Shown here: positions 63,309-64,000 of the stretch, piece after piece
How positions within the stretch are numbered: position 1 is the stretch's first letter
How the letters are laid out: every line of letters starts with the position of its first letter
DNA from: an uncultured Croceitalea sp.
GTDB lineage: Bacteria > Bacteroidota > Bacteroidia > Flavobacteriales > Flavobacteriaceae
Reading direction: 5' to 3'
NCBI GenBank assembly: GCA_947499565.1
Contig: CANMOV010000003.1
Coordinates: 62,001-126,000 of the forward strand
Length of the DNA: 64,000 nucleotides
Made by a program: the position numbers and the translations under genes
Notes under the pieces: model-generated
Database searches by the model: none
What the model was told of the DNA's origin: nothing
The model's input: only the letters and a program-made list of their open reading frames with translations

Positions 63309-64000
63309 TTAATTAATTGTAGAATCTCGCTCAATTAAAGTAGGCTCTAAAATTTTAGTTTTATAGCTCTCCTCCTCATTCTCGCTTTCAATTTTCTGAA
63401 TTAACATTTCTGCAGAAATTTCACCCATGCGCTCTCCATGCTGCGCTATAGAAGTGAGACTAGGATTGGCATATTTTGATAATAGCCCATCTGTAAAGCC
63501 TATAAAAGAAATATCTTCCGGGATTTTTAGTCCTAAATCTTGTGCAACCTGCATACCATAAATAGAAAAGATTTCATTTACCGTTAAAATTGCATCAACC
63601 TGAGAGTTTTTGATAAACTCTTTAATTAGTTTTTCATTCATTTCCATGGAAGGCATTTTTAAGATAAGCTCATCTTCTTCACTTATACCGAATTCTTTTA
63701 ATGCTTTTTGATATCCGGTAGTCCTTGCCTTACTAACGCTCAAATAGTCAGATGTAGTAATGATTCCTATACGCTTTCTATTCTGTTCTATTAATTTTTT
63801 CGTAGCCAAATAAGCTCCTAGAGCATCATCAATAATGACTTTATCACATTCAACCTCATTTGTTATTCTATCAAATAAAACCAGAGGAATACCTTGTTCT
63901 GTAACCTCTTTTAAATGATTATAGTCATTCTCTTTTTGAGTACCTGAAGATAGTGACATTATAAAGCCATCAATACTACCATTAGCAAGTAATTCCATGT
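63309..64000 (-). CDS. LacI-family regulator, N-terminus beyond the window
   Basis: The 230 residues present are the effector-binding half of a LacI/PurR repressor: ELLANGSIDGFIMSLSSGT, VLFDRITNEVECDKVIIDD, NRKRIGIITTSDYLSVSKAR, VDAILTVNEIFSIYGMQVA and IPEDISFIGFTDGLL, ending ILEPTLIERDST. The reading frame is open through position 64000, so the DNA-binding helix-turn-helix lies outside. Directly upstream of pgmB, it probably controls the alpha-glucan genes with maltose or a glucose phosphate as effector. Confidence 0.93.
   Translation of the reverse strand, partial: MELLANGSIDGFIMSLSSGTQKENDYNHLKEVTEQGIPLVLFDRITNEVECDKVIIDDALGAYLATKKLIEQNRKRIGIITTSDYLSVSKARTTGYQKALKEFGISEEDELILKMPSMEMNEKLIKEFIKNSQVDAILTVNEIFSIYGMQVAQDLGLKIPEDISFIGFTDGLLSKYANPSLTSIAQHGERMGEISAEMLIQKIESENEEESYKTKILEPTLIERDSTIN

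Overview
The window is AT-rich DNA from a Bacteroidota chromosome, most probably a marine Flavobacteriaceae (Maribacter/Zobellia/Cellulophaga type; genus not resolvable here). The pointers are a type IX secretion (T9SS) C-terminal domain with a PorP/SprF partner, lipoproteins with short Bacteroidota lipoboxes, a DUF6090 protein, the mevalonate route to isoprenoids, an N-succinylornithine-type transcarbamylase in the arginine pathway, almost no Shine-Dalgarno sequences, and a promoter matching the Bacteroidota TTTG-N19-TAnnTTTG pattern before tRNA-Phe. No rRNA, CRISPR array, insertion sequence or phage gene was seen. No gene-free stretch exceeds 300 bases.

Layout. 1-4900: lptC (cut by the window edge), a TPR protein, an outer-membrane protein and coaX on the minus strand, then tRNA-Phe with promoter and terminator, a small conserved protein and a DoxX-like membrane protein. 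5050-6720: a 33-codon single-helix membrane peptide and a GH32 fructan hydrolase lipoprotein. 6800-10505: an operon of rhodanese, TIGR04282 transferase, purine nucleoside phosphorylase, DUF547 and TIGR04283 glycosyltransferase, the set often found with arsenosugar genes, but without arsM or arsS. 10541-17402 (minus): an active LysM/amidase_3 amidase with a paralogue that has lost its zinc ligands, an Omp85-type barrel, two lipoproteins (one GH113), an outer-membrane protein and a second DUF547. 17640-23246: a FAD oxidoreductase, a polytopic 4Fe-4S protein, a MORN-type protein and two GT2 transferases. 23325-26856: a WYL regulator with a GyrI-like partner, DUF6090 and a GT-C mannosyltransferase-like protein.

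26891-36596 is one long arginine operon holding every step (GNAT, argG, argC, proC, argD, argF', argB, argE, argH) plus a VOC protein and a 61-aa membrane protein. It is preceded by a previously unannotated 26-codon ORF whose end reads Arg-Leu-Phe-Ala-Pro-Arg-Arg-Arg-Pro-stop in rare CGC codons over a GNRA-capped hairpin. This is a strong candidate for an arginine-sensing leader peptide and the most interesting signal in the window.

36848-44760: a 2,327-residue T9SS-exported surface protein made of two PKD-BspA/DUF285-Fn3 modules, six to eight further Fn3-like repeats and a type-B sorting domain, with its PorP/SprF partner. 44849-52370: a TPR membrane protein with a zinc-finger-like N-terminus, rluB, a DUF2314 lipoprotein, a nitrilase, and the isoprenoid genes for UbiA prenyltransferase, a GHMP (mevalonate-type) kinase and mvaD. 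52462-58407: TspO, DUF1697, then glycerol use (glpK, glpF, an HI0933-type flavoprotein and glycerophosphodiesterase) and a four-helix membrane protein. 58456-64000 (minus): an alpha-glucan locus with GH13 amylase, GH65 phosphorylase, beta-phosphoglucomutase and a LacI regulator cut by the edge.
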